Of a DNA stretch of 64,000 nucleotides, positions 34,403-43,112 are shown in pieces. The stretch is from Eubacterium sp. (GTDB taxonomy: Bacteria; Bacillota; Clostridia; Lachnospirales; Lachnospiraceae). The notes beneath the pieces were generated by a model. That model was not told the DNA's origin, did not search any database, and worked only from the letters and a program-made list of their open reading frames with translations. The DNA lies in NCBI GenBank assembly GCA_021769425.1, contig JAETSX010000010.1:1-64000 (forward strand). The letters are read 5' to 3'. Both the position numbers and the translations under genes were made by a program. Position 1 is the stretch's first letter; every line of letters begins with the position of its first letter.

Positions 34403-36148
34403 TTAACCCTCACTGATTTTATCTGTTTCCTTCACTGCTTCCTCCCGGAGCTGAAAACGCAGAATCACCCGCAGACCCCCGCCCGGCCTTGCCTCCATAT
34501 GAATTCCGTACTCTTTGCCGTATACGGCTTTCAGCCTGCGGTTTACATTTGCAATGCCGATAGAAGCCTGCTTCTCCATCAGCTCCTCAGCCAGCTCCCG
34601 GTTTTTTGCAGCCAGTTCCTCTTCGGTCATTCCGGTTCCGTTATCCTCCACTGCTATCCTGACTGCTTTTTCTTGTTTCTCTACCAAAATCCGGATAAAA
34701 TTATCTTTCTCTTTCATCCGGATCCCATGAATAAAATAATTCTCAATAATCGGCTGCAGCACAAATTTAATCACCGGAATCTGCAGATATTCCTCCGGGC
34801 ATTCCAGAATTGCTTCAAATTGCCCCGGATAACGGAACTCAAACAGCTCCATATATTTCTTGCTGTAATGAAGTTCCTGGGCCAGGGTAATCACATCTGC
34901 TTCTTTTAACTGTGCACGGAACGTCACCGCCAGGCTGTAAAGCATTTTCCCCACCTCCCGGTCGCCGTTGCAGATTGCCTTCATGCGCACCGCCTCCAGG
35001 GTATTGTAGAGAAAATGCGGGTTAATCTGGCTTTGAAGAGCCGCCATCTCTGCATTTTTCTGTTCAATTTCCGCCAAATACCGCTTCTTGATGTGTTCTT
35101 CCAGATTAATGCACATTTCATTGAAATAACTGGAAATCACATCCAGTTCATCCCCGTTTCTGTCGGAAGGAATGCGTACCTTCAGATCCCCTTCCATAAC
35201 CTTAGTCATCCCGTCCAGAATCCGATCCAGCCTTTTTTCCAGGCGCTTCAGATGATACCTTACAAATGTTTCTCCCAAAGCCAGCGTCCCAAGCCCCACC
35301 AGAAGAATCATCAGGATAACAGGAAACGGAACCGCAGAGGCCCGCCCTTTCTCCAGATAGCTGATCGTATGGTATCCTCCGGTCTGTGTCTGCTCCACAT
35401 AAGCCCCCAGAAAATGCTCTAATGTCCCGGCCTCTTCCGCCTCCATAATCTCGCTTGCCTGATACTTCCCATTGGAATCAAACACTCTGGCGCCGGCATC
35501 ATTGTAGACCGCCAGTTCCGCCCTGGAATAGTATCGGCGGATACTTTCAAATTTACTGCTCTCAAAACCAAGGAGCATGCATCCCTTCACCTGCATATTG
35601 ACCGGATCTCTGATTTCCTTCAAATAGAAAAAACAATCCCCCTCCACCAAATCTCCCTGTTCCAGGCGTTCCAAAAATCCCTTGCCCCCGAATCTTTTGT
35701 AACTTTTTCCATCCCTGGTGTATTCTGTCACTACGCCCCGTTCATAACTGTAAAGCATAATCCTGCTTAAGCTCTGATATGCCTGGAACCCATCCAGAAA
35801 AAAGGTTTCCACTCCCTTATATTCACTGATTTTGCTTTCATAATAAGTATCCAGACGGTACTGCTGATAGTCTGCCGGCCCGTCCGTCAGGTAGTGCAGG
35901 GCGTCGTTTAGTTCCATGCCTGACTTGTACAGATCTTCATGGATATACTCTGCGATATCCGACGTCTCTTCCAGATAGGAATCCGCCGATTCGCTCATCA
36001 TACCCATATAATTCAGATTCTGCTCCAAAAAACGGTTTCTGGCGCTGGTGAAAAAAGAAACCATCATCACCAGCTCCACACAGCACAAAATCGCGGTGTC
36101 AATATAGAATAATTTTCTGTACAGCTGCCCTGACGTCTTGATTTCCAT
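34403..36148 (-). CDS. Sensor histidine kinase (YesM-like)
   Basis: A 581-residue membrane kinase. I chose the ATG with GGGAGGC upstream, giving MEIKTSGQLYRKLFY; a longer form from a TCAGAACAG-proximal ATG is possible. A first membrane segment (about 14-34), an extracellular domain to about 275, a second segment (FPVILMILLVGLGTLALGE), HAMP, His_kinase with NPHFLYNTLEAVR (phosphorylated His) and HATPase_c (VEDNGTGMTEEEL). The large outer domain implies direct sensing of a sugar. It partners with the AraC-type regulator 23 bases downstream. Confidence 0.95.
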   Translation of the reverse strand: MEIKTSGQLYRKLFYIDTAILCCVELVMMVSFFTSARNRFLEQNLNYMGMMSESADSYLEETSDIAEYIHEDLYKSGMELNDALHYLTDGPADYQQYRLDTYYESKISEYKGVETFFLDGFQAYQSLSRIMLYSYERGVVTEYTRDGKSYKRFGGKGFLERLEQGDLVEGDCFFYLKEIRDPVNMQVKGCMLLGFESSKFESIRRYYSRAELAVYNDAGARVFDSNGKYQASEIMEAEEAGTLEHFLGAYVEQTQTGGYHTISYLEKGRASAVPFPVILMILLVGLGTLALGETFVRYHLKRLEKRLDRILDGMTKVMEGDLKVRIPSDRNGDELDVISSYFNEMCINLEEHIKKRYLAEIEQKNAEMAALQSQINPHFLYNTLEAVRMKAICNGDREVGKMLYSLAVTFRAQLKEADVITLAQELHYSKKYMELFEFRYPGQFEAILECPEEYLQIPVIKFVLQPIIENYFIHGIRMKEKDNFIRILVEKQEKAVRIAVEDNGTGMTEEELAAKNRELAEELMEKQASIGIANVNRRLKAVYGKEYGIHMEARPGGGLRVILRFQLREEAVKETDKISEG

Positions 36149-36221
36149 TATGCCTCCCTGTTCTGACATCCTCTGTCCCTCTCTGTCTGGCTCCGGTTTT
36201 TGCCCAAACCCCGAAAACCGC

Positions 36222-36249
36222 AAAAAGGAAATGCAGTTTTCTGCATTCC
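36222..36249 (-). terminator. Terminator after the DUF624 gene
   Basis: On the minus strand GGAATGCAG (36241-36249) and CTGCATTTCC (36227-36236) form a stem with a short loop, followed by TTTTT. It ends the GH38-DUF624 transcript and separates it from the kinase gene. Confidence 0.88.
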
Positions 36250-36262
36250 CTGATTATCCTTA

Positions 36263-36931
36263 TTAATTTTTGCTTTCCAGTTTCTGCATCACGCCCTGAT
36301 TCATAAACATAATCAAAAATCCGTAAACGCTGCCCATAAACAGCGCCGTTGTCCCGGCCGAAATCTCAAATGCCGCCAAAATAACTGCAAATGCCGCAAG
36401 ATTCCCCAGAGTGGCTCCCGGCCTTGCAATCAGCAGCGTCACTGCTGTCCTGACAATCTGCACATTTCCCATTTCATAACGGCTGGCCAGAAGATACAGG
36501 TTAGGCGTTGCAAGGAGAATTCCTGCAAACAGCAATATAAATACAATTGCCAGCGGCAGAATTCGAACCTGCAGGGTAAAAAATTCAATATTGGTCCAAC
36601 AGATTAAAATCGCCAGAAGCTGCCCGGCCCCAAGCCTGATTTTCTGTAAATAATCGGAACAATACCCCTTCTTATAATCTGCGAATCCTCTCGTCTGGGT
36701 TCCGTGAATCAAACGGTTCATAGCATACATCACTGCGGAAAGCGCCGGGGCCATGGGAAGCAGGCACAAAAGGAACAATGGAAGGCATTCCCGTATCTGG
36801 CCTGCGCCGGCAAACAGTAAAAACAGCAGAACCGGAAGATTTGAAATCACAAACAGCAAATTAATGCTTACAAAATAGCATACTTTCTCACAAAATCCCA
36901 AAACTTTTTCTATTCGGAATAATTCTTCCAT
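36263..36931 (-). CDS. YesL-like DUF624 membrane protein
   Basis: A 222-residue membrane protein with five or six hydrophobic segments. Start chosen at MEELFRIEKVLGF, with GGAGACG nine to ten bases upstream. DUF624 proteins usually sit beside YesMN-type regulators and LplB/LplC importers; their job is unknown, perhaps assisting the transporter or sensor. GH38 lies upstream on the same transcript and a terminator follows. Confidence 0.9.
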   Translation of the reverse strand: MEELFRIEKVLGFCEKVCYFVSINLLFVISNLPVLLFLLFAGAGQIRECLPLFLLCLLPMAPALSAVMYAMNRLIHGTQTRGFADYKKGYCSDYLQKIRLGAGQLLAILICWTNIEFFTLQVRILPLAIVFILLFAGILLATPNLYLLASRYEMGNVQIVRTAVTLLIARPGATLGNLAAFAVILAAFEISAGTTALFMGSVYGFLIMFMNQGVMQKLESKN

Positions 36932-37027
36932 GAAAAACGTCTCCTTTTCTTTCAACAACCTGCTTCCTGCAAACCAGGCTCAAATACTGCATCTTAAAAC
37001 ATGTTTCACACAAAGCAGGCTGATGCG

Positions 37028-40000
37028 CTACTGAACTTCCACCAATATTGTTTTAATCTCATATGCATGAAGCTTTAACCGAATCTCATTCCCGGCAAAG
37101 GCATATAAAGGGCGCTCACGCAGATCGCCTTCTGCCCAGGCCTTCCATGGAACGCCAATCTTCACTGACACCTCCTGTCTGGAACCTGCAAATTCATGGA
37201 AACGAATCACAAGATATTTCCCATCTTCTGACTGCTTCACCGCATCCAGTTCCACCTGGTCATTGTCAAGGGCCAGAAAACTCTCATAAGACAGCAGACT
37301 CTTTCCGGGAACAGCCTGCATCGGCTCATTTAAGGCGAAAGCTTCCTGCACCACAGCGCCCTCCACAAAATCTCCTCTGTGGGGAAGCAGCGCATAAGTA
37401 AAGGTATGCTCTCCCTGATCCTGCAGATGATCCGGCTGGGTTCCTGCGCGAAGCAGGGAAATCCGCATCACGTTGTCCTTGATATCATGGCCGTATTTAC
37501 AGTCGTTCAACAAACTGACTCCGTAATTGCGCTCAGACAAATCCGCCCACCGATGGGCCACTGTCTCAAATTTCGCCTGATCCCAGCTTGTATTCCAGTG
37601 ATTGGGCCGTCTTACATTGCCGTACTGCACATCATAAGTTCCGTAAGTGGAACGGATATCCACCGGAAATGCCGCTTTCAAAAGCTGATGCTGTTCGTGG
37701 AAGTCCACATTTGTGCAGAAGTCAATCCTGCGGCTTCTGCTGTACAGAATCATATCCTGCCGGATACGGGAATTCATGTACTCCCATTCCATATGGATGC
37801 GCATGGCAAGGGGCCCCATCTCCGTAATTTCAAAAACAGTAAGTTCTGTAATTTCCCGCATTTTTTCCTGATAAAAAATATCAATATCCCAGGCGTCGTT
37901 ATCCAGCGGCTTATCCTCAAAAACCTGCAGCACATTTCCCCTCTGACCCTCCGGCAGCACATCGCGCCCATAAGTTTTATCAAAAAGTTTTGTAATCTGT
38001 CCGTACTGATTGATGGAAATCTGATAAAACGGCGTATCAATTTCCCTGCCGTGAACAGAAAATACCGCTTTGGGCACATCCTGCTTCTGAGATTCAAATA
38101 CAATGGTTTTCGTTCCCAGGGACGGAACTCTTTTTACTTCCACATAGGTTCCTCCTTGGCCTTTTTGAGAAACAAGAACGTTCCCGGCGCTGTCCCTGAA
38201 AATGCCGTCAGAAGTTTCCGGCACGGTTACCACCTGGTTCAGCTCCCATCCGGAAGCATTGAACACAGTATAGGCATGTTCCTTCTGTTCCAGAATTGCC
38301 TCATAGGCGTCTCTTTCCACATTTCTGGCAATCTTTTCAATCAGCCCATAATCTTTTCTGGAATCCTCGTAGACTTCATGGATGGAGGAACCCGGAATAA
38401 TGTCGTGAAACTGGTTAGTCAGAATATGCTTCCATCCCTTTGTCAGCTCTTCCTGTTTTCCTTCTGCCAGGCTGCCTTTTTGCAAAGCGGCCATCACGGC
38501 AAGCCCTTCCGCTCTTCGGTAGAGCAGTTCCATCTTCCGATTCATGCGCTTATTATATCCCTGGCTGGTATACGTGCCCCGATGATATTCCAGATACAGT
38601 TCACCGTCCCAGGTATGGACGTACTGATCCGTATCTTCCACCGTGTTATGCAGCCTGCGGAAATACTCCCCTGCAGTGGACATTTTCACATTAGGAAGCC
38701 CCGGAATCTTATCCATCCTCCTGCGGTATTCCAGCATATCCCGGTTCACGCCGCCGCCCCCGTCGCCGAATCCGAAAGAAATCAGCAAATCCCGGTTCAT
38801 CTGCTTCTCACTGTACTGATCCCATACCCCTTTTACCGTAGAGGGAAGCAGCTTCCCGTTGTAGGTGTAAAACCAGGAATCCGGCTCATTCCATGGCTCC
38901 GGCGTAGTGATAAAATGAGTCAGAATTTCACTTCCGTCAATCCCCTTCCACCAAAAGGTGTCATGGGGCATCCGGTTGTACTGGTTCCAACTGATTTTGG
39001 TAGTCATAAAGGTATGGATTCCCGCCTTTTTCAAAATCTGAGGCAGAGCCCAGGAATATCCGAACACATCCGGAAGCCACAGGTATTCCACCTCTTTGTC
39101 AAATTCATCCTTAATAAACTTGCTTCCAAGTAAAATCTGCCGGGTCAGAGATTCCCCGCTTGTAAGATTGCAGTCTGCTTCCACCCACATGCCGCCGTCC
39201 GCTTCCCAACGGCCTTCTTTCACTTTCTGGCGGATGGTTTCATAAATGTCGGGAAATTCCTGTTTCATGTATTCATATAACTGGGGCTGGGTTTGGAGGA
39301 AAATATATTCCGGGTACAGCTCCATCAGGCGGAATACGGTGGAAAAGGAACGGGAACATTTCTCCCTGGTGTGCTTTAGCCGCCACAGCCAGGCCACGTC
39401 AATATGGGTATGCCCCACACAGTAGACATTGATCAGGGAGTTTTTATCCATTCCGTCAATGCTTTCATTCAGATAATCATCGGCCTGATGAAGCGATTCA
39501 TAAAACAGTTCGCTGCCCGGAGAAGACCAGTCAATGCAGTGGCAGGCGCTGTCTAAGGCTTTGCGCAGTTCATGCTGCACAGGATTGCCTTCCTCCAGCG
39601 CCTGAATGGTTTGCCAGACCATGGAAGCCAGGTAGTGGAAATCATCGGCCTTTTCATCCAGCCAGGCCAAATCCGCCCGGGCAATCTTATGTTCCTGCTC
39701 TTTGGGAACTCCGCCGCCCTCAAGCCCTGACCACAGGCGGAACATAAGGTCCACAGAGGTTCCGCTGAGACTGCTGTCCAAAAATACTTCCTTATGGTTT
39801 GCGTCTACTCCCTGGTACATACTGCCATTGACGTACAGCATAGACTCAAACCCGGAATTGTTGCCTGCCCCGGTATTTCCGAAATCAAAAATGCCTACAA
39901 TTTTCTTTTCTTTCCATTCCGCCGGTATTCTAATCTCCTTATGCAGCCAGAGATATTTGTCTCTCCCTTTCCAGACGTCTCCTGTTTCTATGGTTTCCCA

Positions 40001-40168
40001 TTCTCCGCAGGATGCGCTGCCGCTGTCCAAAAATGCCGGGAACTTGGGATTTACCACACCCTGATTGTCCTCTGCCGCATCAAAACGTTTCAATGGGATC
40101 CCGTCCCGGTAGCGGTACTGCTCCAGTTCCTGGATGCGCCGTTCCAATTTTCGGTCTGTCAAAAACAT
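37028..40168 (-). CDS. Alpha-mannosidase, GH38 family
   Basis: A 1046-residue zinc-dependent enzyme that removes alpha-mannose from N-glycan or mannan fragments. Start chosen at MFLTDRKLERRIQ after GGAGG; the frame also opens five codons earlier. The zinc site begins with His253 and Asp257 region VGHTHIDVAWLW, and the nucleophile is Asp367 in LWLPDVFGYSWALPQ. The middle and C-terminal beta domains are complete. There is no signal peptide, so it acts inside the cell on sugars imported by the adjacent ABC system. Length and architecture are normal for bacterial GH38. Confidence 0.95.
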   Translation of the reverse strand: MFLTDRKLERRIQELEQYRYRDGIPLKRFDAAEDNQGVVNPKFPAFLDSGSASCGEWETIETGDVWKGRDKYLWLHKEIRIPAEWKEKKIVGIFDFGNTGAGNNSGFESMLYVNGSMYQGVDANHKEVFLDSSLSGTSVDLMFRLWSGLEGGGVPKEQEHKIARADLAWLDEKADDFHYLASMVWQTIQALEEGNPVQHELRKALDSACHCIDWSSPGSELFYESLHQADDYLNESIDGMDKNSLINVYCVGHTHIDVAWLWRLKHTREKCSRSFSTVFRLMELYPEYIFLQTQPQLYEYMKQEFPDIYETIRQKVKEGRWEADGGMWVEADCNLTSGESLTRQILLGSKFIKDEFDKEVEYLWLPDVFGYSWALPQILKKAGIHTFMTTKISWNQYNRMPHDTFWWKGIDGSEILTHFITTPEPWNEPDSWFYTYNGKLLPSTVKGVWDQYSEKQMNRDLLISFGFGDGGGGVNRDMLEYRRRMDKIPGLPNVKMSTAGEYFRRLHNTVEDTDQYVHTWDGELYLEYHRGTYTSQGYNKRMNRKMELLYRRAEGLAVMAALQKGSLAEGKQEELTKGWKHILTNQFHDIIPGSSIHEVYEDSRKDYGLIEKIARNVERDAYEAILEQKEHAYTVFNASGWELNQVVTVPETSDGIFRDSAGNVLVSQKGQGGTYVEVKRVPSLGTKTIVFESQKQDVPKAVFSVHGREIDTPFYQISINQYGQITKLFDKTYGRDVLPEGQRGNVLQVFEDKPLDNDAWDIDIFYQEKMREITELTVFEITEMGPLAMRIHMEWEYMNSRIRQDMILYSRSRRIDFCTNVDFHEQHQLLKAAFPVDIRSTYGTYDVQYGNVRRPNHWNTSWDQAKFETVAHRWADLSERNYGVSLLNDCKYGHDIKDNVMRISLLRAGTQPDHLQDQGEHTFTYALLPHRGDFVEGAVVQEAFALNEPMQAVPGKSLLSYESFLALDNDQVELDAVKQSEDGKYLVIRFHEFAGSRQEVSVKIGVPWKAWAEGDLRERPLYAFAGNEIRLKLHAYEIKTILVEVQ

Positions 40169-40433
40169 AGCAATTTCCTCCAATTCTATTCCTTATGTTT
40201 TGTATAGTCTTATCCTACCATGACGGGGACATTTGCTCAATTCAAAAGATTCTATATTTGATGTACAAATTTCAGCAGAATAATTTCCACAAAAACAACG
40301 GATGAAACTATAACTTGTTCGCTGCAGGCTGATTTTTATAGTATAATAATACTTACTGCATAAGATTGAGGCACAGACGAAAATTAAAATTGCTCTTTCC
40401 CACGTAAACTGTGATACCATAAGGAGACTCTTT

Positions 40434-41645
40434 ATGAAAAATATACAGAACATCGCTTTCCACCCGGGAAGCAAAGAAGAACTGCTGCCCGGCTTTACGG
40501 CCGAATTTCCTTATATTGCCACACGGGCGGAACTTGACAAGTATGCCGGGCAGTTTGTGCCCTGGCACTGGCACAGGGCTGCGGAACTTTTCTATATGGA
40601 AAGCGGCGCGCTGGAATACCACACACCTGAAGGGACTACCCTGTTTCCGGCAGGCTCCGGCGGCATGGTGATTTCCAATGTGCTCCACATGACAAAACCC
40701 ATCGCGGCCGGAGAGAAAAACATCCAGTTCCTTCATATTTTTGATCCTGCTCTGCTTGCAGGAGGGCCGGGCAGCAGAATCGGACAAAAATATATTGATC
40801 CGCTTCTGGAATCTTCACAAATTGAATTGATTCCCCTTTTTCCGGAACACCCCGGGCAGAAAAAAATAATTGCCTGTATGCGGGAAGCGTTTGAAATTTC
40901 CCCGCAAACTTTCGGGTATGAAATCAGACTGAGGAATGCCTTATCAGAACTGTGGCTGATGCTTTTGGAACAGGCCCGCTTTCTTTTTCAACAACACAGA
41001 AAAACCAGCAAAGACAATGACAAAATAAAACAGATGATGATCTATATCCATGAACATTATCCGGAAAAAATATCGGTCAGAACCCTCGCAGACTCTGCTT
41101 ACATCAGCGAACGGGAATGCTTCCGGGCATTTCAGGACTGCCTGCATCTTACGCCGCTTCAATACCTTACAAACTACCGCCTGCAGAGGGCCTGTCAAAT
41201 GCTTGCAGAAGGCCATGAGACGATCACGGAAATCAGCCATGCCTGCGGCCTGGGAAGCAGCAGCTATTTCGGCAAAATCTTTCGGGAACGCCTGGCGGCA
41301 GACTGGAAGGAACAAAAAACAACATTCTTCAGAACCTACGCGCTTCCTGTAGAAATCAAAAACAATGTCTGGATTGGAGGCAGAGCGATTCTACTGCCGG
41401 GAGTCACCGTCGGGGAAAACAGCGTCATCGGAGCAGGAAGCGTAGTCACCCGCTCTATCCCGGCAAATTGCATTGCCGTGGGAAATCCCTGTAAAGTCTC
41501 CACCGCTTTTCCGAGCCATAGAATGACCGCTGCCAGCGCAATACCGAAAGAGCCGCAGCCCCAGAGCCAATTCCCTGGGGCATTCCCTAAAAACGCTGTC
41601 AGCGCAATACCGGATAATCGCAGTAGTCCAGCGCCAGTTCACTGA
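40434..41645 (+). CDS. AraC-family regulator fused to a truncated hexapeptide acetyltransferase
   Basis: AAGGAGAC precedes the ATG. Residues 1-100 form an AraC sensor cupin ([19 protein letters not shown]), and 195-287 the AraC DNA-binding domain ([40 protein letters not shown]). The second HTH stops short of its usual end and, after an odd link (about 288-305), passes into the last ~50 residues of a sugar O-acetyltransferase ([40 protein letters not shown]). The acetyltransferase lacks its N-terminal two-thirds, so catalysis is unlikely. The last ~45 residues are unrelated and overlap the convergent GH125 gene by 47 bases. It probably regulates the divergent GH38 gene, if the truncated DNA-binding domain still folds. 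Confidence 0.85.
   Translation: MKNIQNIAFHPGSKEELLPGFTAEFPYIATRAELDKYAGQFVPWHWHRAAELFYMESGALEYHTPEGTTLFPAGSGGMVISNVLHMTKPIAAGEKNIQFLHIFDPALLAGGPGSRIGQKYIDPLLESSQIELIPLFPEHPGQKKIIACMREAFEISPQTFGYEIRLRNALSELWLMLLEQARFLFQQHRKTSKDNDKIKQMMIYIHEHYPEKISVRTLADSAYISERECFRAFQDCLHLTPLQYLTNYRLQRACQMLAEGHETITEISHACGLGSSSYFGKIFRERLAADWKEQKTTFFRTYALPVEIKNNVWIGGRAILLPGVTVGENSVIGAGSVVTRSIPANCIAVGNPCKVSTAFPSHRMTAASAIPKEPQPQSQFPGAFPKNAVSAIPDNRSSPAPVH
41530..41615 (-). repeat. 66-bp tandem duplication at the GH125 gene 3' end
   Basis: GCTG(T/C)CAGCGCAATACCG occurs at 41596, across the GH125 stop, and at 41530, 66 bases further on. The rest of the unit has diverged (TGCGATTATCCGG against GCGGCTCTTTCGG). The same DNA codes the tail of the convergent AraC chimera. 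Confidence 0.55.
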
Positions 41646-42888
41646 ACATGGCATTGGCCCAGGAAAACCATTCTCTGGTATACTGCTTATCATTATTTAT
41701 ATGAAAGCTTTCATGCATCGCCCCCGTCCCCCCGTCGGTTTCGGCAAGCATGCAGAGCATTTCAAGTTTCTTCTCTTTTGTCCTGGCGGTAAGACCTTCC
41801 ATCGCCAGGGCAATGGGCCAAATATGGTTAACCGGCGTATGGGAACTTCCAATGCCCCTTCCTTTGCTGCCCGCATAATAATAGGGATTTGCCTCGCTTA
41901 AAATCATTTTTCTGGTCTGTCTCGCAACTTCTTCTCTCTTCCCCCTGTATCCAAGATACTCCATGGACAGCAGGCTTGGAACATTTGCATCGTCCATCAA
42001 ATGAAACTGACCGTATCCATCGGTTTCATAAGCATACACTTCCCCGAATTCCTCGGTCTTTGTAATCCCAAAAGTCTCAATGCCTTCGTAAATCATTACC
42101 TTTAACCTGGCCGCTTCCCTTTGAAGTTCCCCATCTTTTAAAATACTGCCTGCAATTTCTTCCAGATACCCCAACGCCACTGCCGCAAACATGTTGGAGG
42201 GAATCAGATAGCCATAGGTGCATGCGTCATCGCTGGGACGAAATCCCGACCAGGCCATGCCAATTCCGGATTTCACCAATGAGCCTTTTCCCTCTCTGGA
42301 CAGGGTGTCGGTAAAGTATGTATTCCGCCGGATAAAGCGGTAGGGAGATGCTTCCTCATGGCTTTGTTCTGTGCAAAAAACTCTTAAAATTTCTCTTGCG
42401 CCGGCCCGGAAAGTTGTGTCAAAATGGTCTGTGCATCCCGTATTTTTCCAGATCAGATATGCGAACTGCAAAGGATAACACAAAGAATCCATCTCATATT
42501 TTCTTTCCCATACCCAGCCGTTTTGTTCCGTCATGTCCTGTTCCCAGCAATGCCCGTTCTCTTCCTCATTAAATGCATTGGCATAAGGGTCAATCAAAAT
42601 GTACTGAAACTGACGCCTGGACAGCCCGGCCAGCGCTTTTGTAAGAACCGGATCATTTTTTGCCGCGGGCAGGTAAGGCCGAAGCTGGGCGGAAGAGTCC
42701 CTTAACCACATGGCAGGAATGTCCCCGGTAATCACATAGGTTGTGCCGTCAGCCATGGTTTTTACTGTCCGTTCCAGGGTATCGGCATAACAGTTGCGAA
42801 AGATTTTAACGACTTTGGGATAATCTTTCAGTTTCTCCCCCACAGTCTGAAGGATATGATTGATGGAAGGATATTGCTGTTTTTGCAT
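41599..42888 (-). CDS. Metal-independent alpha-mannosidase, GH125 family
   Basis: A 429-residue exo-alpha-1,6-mannosidase of the DUF1237/GH125 family. Start chosen at [14 protein letters not shown] after AAAGGGG; the frame remains open 23 codons upstream into a palindromic repeat. Seen: [47 protein letters not shown] and [20 protein letters not shown], all family hallmarks, in a complete all-alpha toroid. It has no signal peptide and should complement GH38 inside the cell by cutting alpha-1,6 branches of N-glycans. Confidence 0.95.
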   Translation of the reverse strand: MQKQQYPSINHILQTVGEKLKDYPKVVKIFRNCYADTLERTVKTMADGTTYVITGDIPAMWLRDSSAQLRPYLPAAKNDPVLTKALAGLSRRQFQYILIDPYANAFNEEENGHCWEQDMTEQNGWVWERKYEMDSLCYPLQFAYLIWKNTGCTDHFDTTFRAGAREILRVFCTEQSHEEASPYRFIRRNTYFTDTLSREGKGSLVKSGIGMAWSGFRPSDDACTYGYLIPSNMFAAVALGYLEEIAGSILKDGELQREAARLKVMIYEGIETFGITKTEEFGEVYAYETDGYGQFHLMDDANVPSLLSMEYLGYRGKREEVARQTRKMILSEANPYYYAGSKGRGIGSSHTPVNHIWPIALAMEGLTARTKEKKLEMLCMLAETDGGTGAMHESFHINNDKQYTREWFSWANAMFSELALDYCDYPVLR

Positions 42889-42943
42889 CGGTAAATCCCC
42901 TTTCTGTAAAAACAATGTTTCATGCCGCAAACCAGGAACAAAT

Positions 42944-42976
42944 ACGTAACAGTTCATCCTTCGGCTTCACTGTTGC
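42944..42976. repeat. Stand-alone GTAACAGT palindrome
   Basis: GTAACAGTTCATCCTTCGG and CTTCACTGTTGC form a short hairpin matching the family found at 53088, 60762, 61525 and 61681. It lies just upstream of GH125. Confidence 0.6.
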
Positions 42977-43112
42977 GGAATTTGCCCTTTGCCGCAGTGT
43001 TTTTCATCATAACATGATCTCCATGAAACAGCAATCCATCCTGAAAACTGAACCGGAATATGTCCACTGAAACTAATAAAATTCTACCCAGCGCTCCATA
43101 CTATTATTCCAT

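Noticed and set aside
37379-39133. Long plus-strand open frame antisense to GH38
   Set aside because: It lies inside a well-supported glycoside hydrolase gene; composition explains the open frame.
40434-41645. Functional acetyltransferase activity in the AraC chimera
   Set aside because: Only the last part of the beta-helix is present and the N-terminal two-thirds, including most of the substrate site, is missing.
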